8,098 bases of DNA, taken from NCBI GenBank assembly GCA_965365655.1, contig CBDUCN010000244.1, positions 1 through 8,098 of the forward strand, given 5' to 3'. Under the pieces are notes generated by a model, which did no database searches, had not been told where the DNA came from, and saw only the letters and a list, made by a program, of their open reading frames with translations. The stretch's first letter is position 1; each line of letters starts with the position of its first letter. This DNA is from JBFHNV01 sp965365655. Its GTDB lineage: Bacteria > Pseudomonadota > Gammaproteobacteria > HK1. Below are positions 7,077 to 8,098 of the stretch, in pieces. Made by a program: the position numbers and the translations under genes.

Positions 7077-8098
7077 ATGGACCTCAAGCGCGACCGGCTC
7101 GACGACGCGGTGAGTGCGGGCGTGCTCTCGGGCGAGCAGGCCGACGCCCTGTGGCGCTTCCTGCAGGACGCGCGCCACGACACGCCCGGCTTCCGCCCGG
7201 CCCACATCCTGTACTACGTCGGCGGGCTGCTCGCGATCAGCGCGGTGAGCTTCTTCATCACCCTCGCATGGGACAGCTTCGCGGGCTGGCCCATGCTCGT
7301 GCTGTGCGGCTTCCTCGCGTGGCTGGGCCTCGCGCTGACCCACTTCTTCCTCGAACGCAAGAAGCTGGCCATTCCGGCCGGCATCATGATCACGTTCACC
7401 GTCGCCATCACTCCGCTCGCGGTGTTCAGCCTGCAGCACGCGCTGGGCTTCTGGGAGGGCGAGCAGCACGCGCGCGACTTCCACCGCCACATCGACTGGC
7501 GCTGGATCCTGATGGAGCTCGCGACCCTGCTCGCGGCGGCGGTCGCGTTCTGGCGCTACCGGATGCCGTTCCTGCTGTTTCCGACCTCGGTGGTGCTGTG
7601 GTACCTGCAGATGGACCTCGTGCCGTTCGTGTTCAACGACCTCGACCACACCTGGGAGCTGCGCAAGCTCACCTCCGTGTTCTTCGGCCTCGCGATGATC
7701 CTGGTCGCGTTCTGGGTGGACGTGCGCTCCGGACGCCGCCGCGACTACGCGTTCTGGCTGTATCTGTTCGGCGTGCTCACGTTCTGGTGCGGGCTGAGCC
7801 TGCTGCGGTCCGACAGCGAGCTCAACAAGTTCCTGTACTTCCTGATCAACATCGGCCTGCTGCTCGTCGGCACGCTGCTGTCGAGGCGCGTGTTCGCGGT
7901 GTTCGCGGCCCTCGGCATGCTGGGCTATCTCGGCTACCTGAGCTGGGAGATCTTCGAGGACAGCCTGATGTTCCCGGTGGTGGTGGCCTTCGTCGGCATC
8001 GGCATCATCTTCGCTGGCGTGCAGTGGCAGCGCCACGAGGAGCGCCTCAACGCGGCGATCCTGGGCGTGCTGCCGGGTCCGCTGCGCGAGCTGGTGGC
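7077..8098 (+). CDS. Multi-pass inner-membrane protein, DUF2157-like (3' end cut by window)
   Basis: 340 codons are present and the frame runs off the right edge, so the protein is longer. Residues 1-40 are soluble and helical, with AGVLSGEQADALWRFL at 14-29, the pattern seen at the start of DUF2157 membrane proteins. About nine or ten hydrophobic segments follow, near 43-65, 70-90, 98-120, 143-160, 163-180, 197-215, 224-243, 251-269, 271-290 and 297-316, with basic stretches such as ERKK (93-96) and RSGRRR (217-222) between some of them. No catalytic or transport motif is visible and the family has no established function. The ATG is supported by a strong ribosome binding site 5 bases away. 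The gene lies 186 bases after tamB on the same strand and probably has its own promoter. The membrane-protein call is firm; the family name is from pattern recognition. Confidence 0.82.
   Translation, partial: MDLKRDRLDDAVSAGVLSGEQADALWRFLQDARHDTPGFRPAHILYYVGGLLAISAVSFFITLAWDSFAGWPMLVLCGFLAWLGLALTHFFLERKKLAIPAGIMITFTVAITPLAVFSLQHALGFWEGEQHARDFHRHIDWRWILMELATLLAAAVAFWRYRMPFLLFPTSVVLWYLQMDLVPFVFNDLDHTWELRKLTSVFFGLAMILVAFWVDVRSGRRRDYAFWLYLFGVLTFWCGLSLLRSDSELNKFLYFLINIGLLLVGTLLSRRVFAVFAALGMLGYLGYLSWEIFEDSLMFPVVVAFVGIGIIFAGVQWQRHEERLNAAILGVLPGPLRELV

Noticed and set aside
7041..8036. 331-codon open frame on the minus strand at the right end
   Set aside because: Its Glu/His/Gln/Arg-rich translation is the typical antisense image of a GC-rich membrane-protein gene. 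The + strand frame has a strong ribosome binding site and clear membrane segments.

Overview
This is a very GC-rich stretch (roughly 70% or more) read almost entirely on the + strand. It looks like chromosomal DNA of a Gram-negative bacterium. The two central genes, an Omp85-type barrel with three POTRA domains followed at once by a giant AsmA/TamB-like protein, form the TamA-TamB translocation and assembly module. Residue-level likeness to Escherichia coli TamA (VRGY loop, the WxSPVGP barrel strand, the LGPxL end) points to Proteobacteria. A high-GC gammaproteobacterium is my guess, but the window alone cannot fix the taxon.

Layout: 1-297 holds no gene I can support, apart from a possible promoter element. 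298-699 encodes a small stand-alone protein with a pair of CBS domains. A short gap (700-829) with a small hairpin and a weak -10-like element leads to tamA (830-2629). tamB (2634-6890) starts 4 bases after the tamA stop, so the two are almost certainly one transcription and translation unit. A 186-base gap (6891-7076) follows. The last gene starts at 7077 behind a good ribosome binding site and runs off the window edge. It encodes a multi-pass inner-membrane protein with a DUF2157-like N-terminus.

How the genes work together: TamA is the outer-membrane barrel. TamB is anchored in the inner membrane by one N-terminal helix and spans the periplasm as a long beta-rich groove that docks on the TamA POTRA arm. 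The pair is implicated in outer-membrane protein insertion and in phospholipid traffic between the membranes. The CBS protein and the DUF2157-like protein are separated from tamAB by gaps that each contain possible promoter elements, and nothing in the sequence ties them to the module.

I see no mobile element, CRISPR array, tRNA, rRNA or clearly new system. The most interesting points are details of the known module: a lipobox-like signal on TamA, a tandem repeat of about 124 residues in TamB, and very sparse, paired cysteines in both proteins. The very long minus-strand open frames opposite tamA, tamB and the last gene are best explained as by-products of extreme third-position GC.
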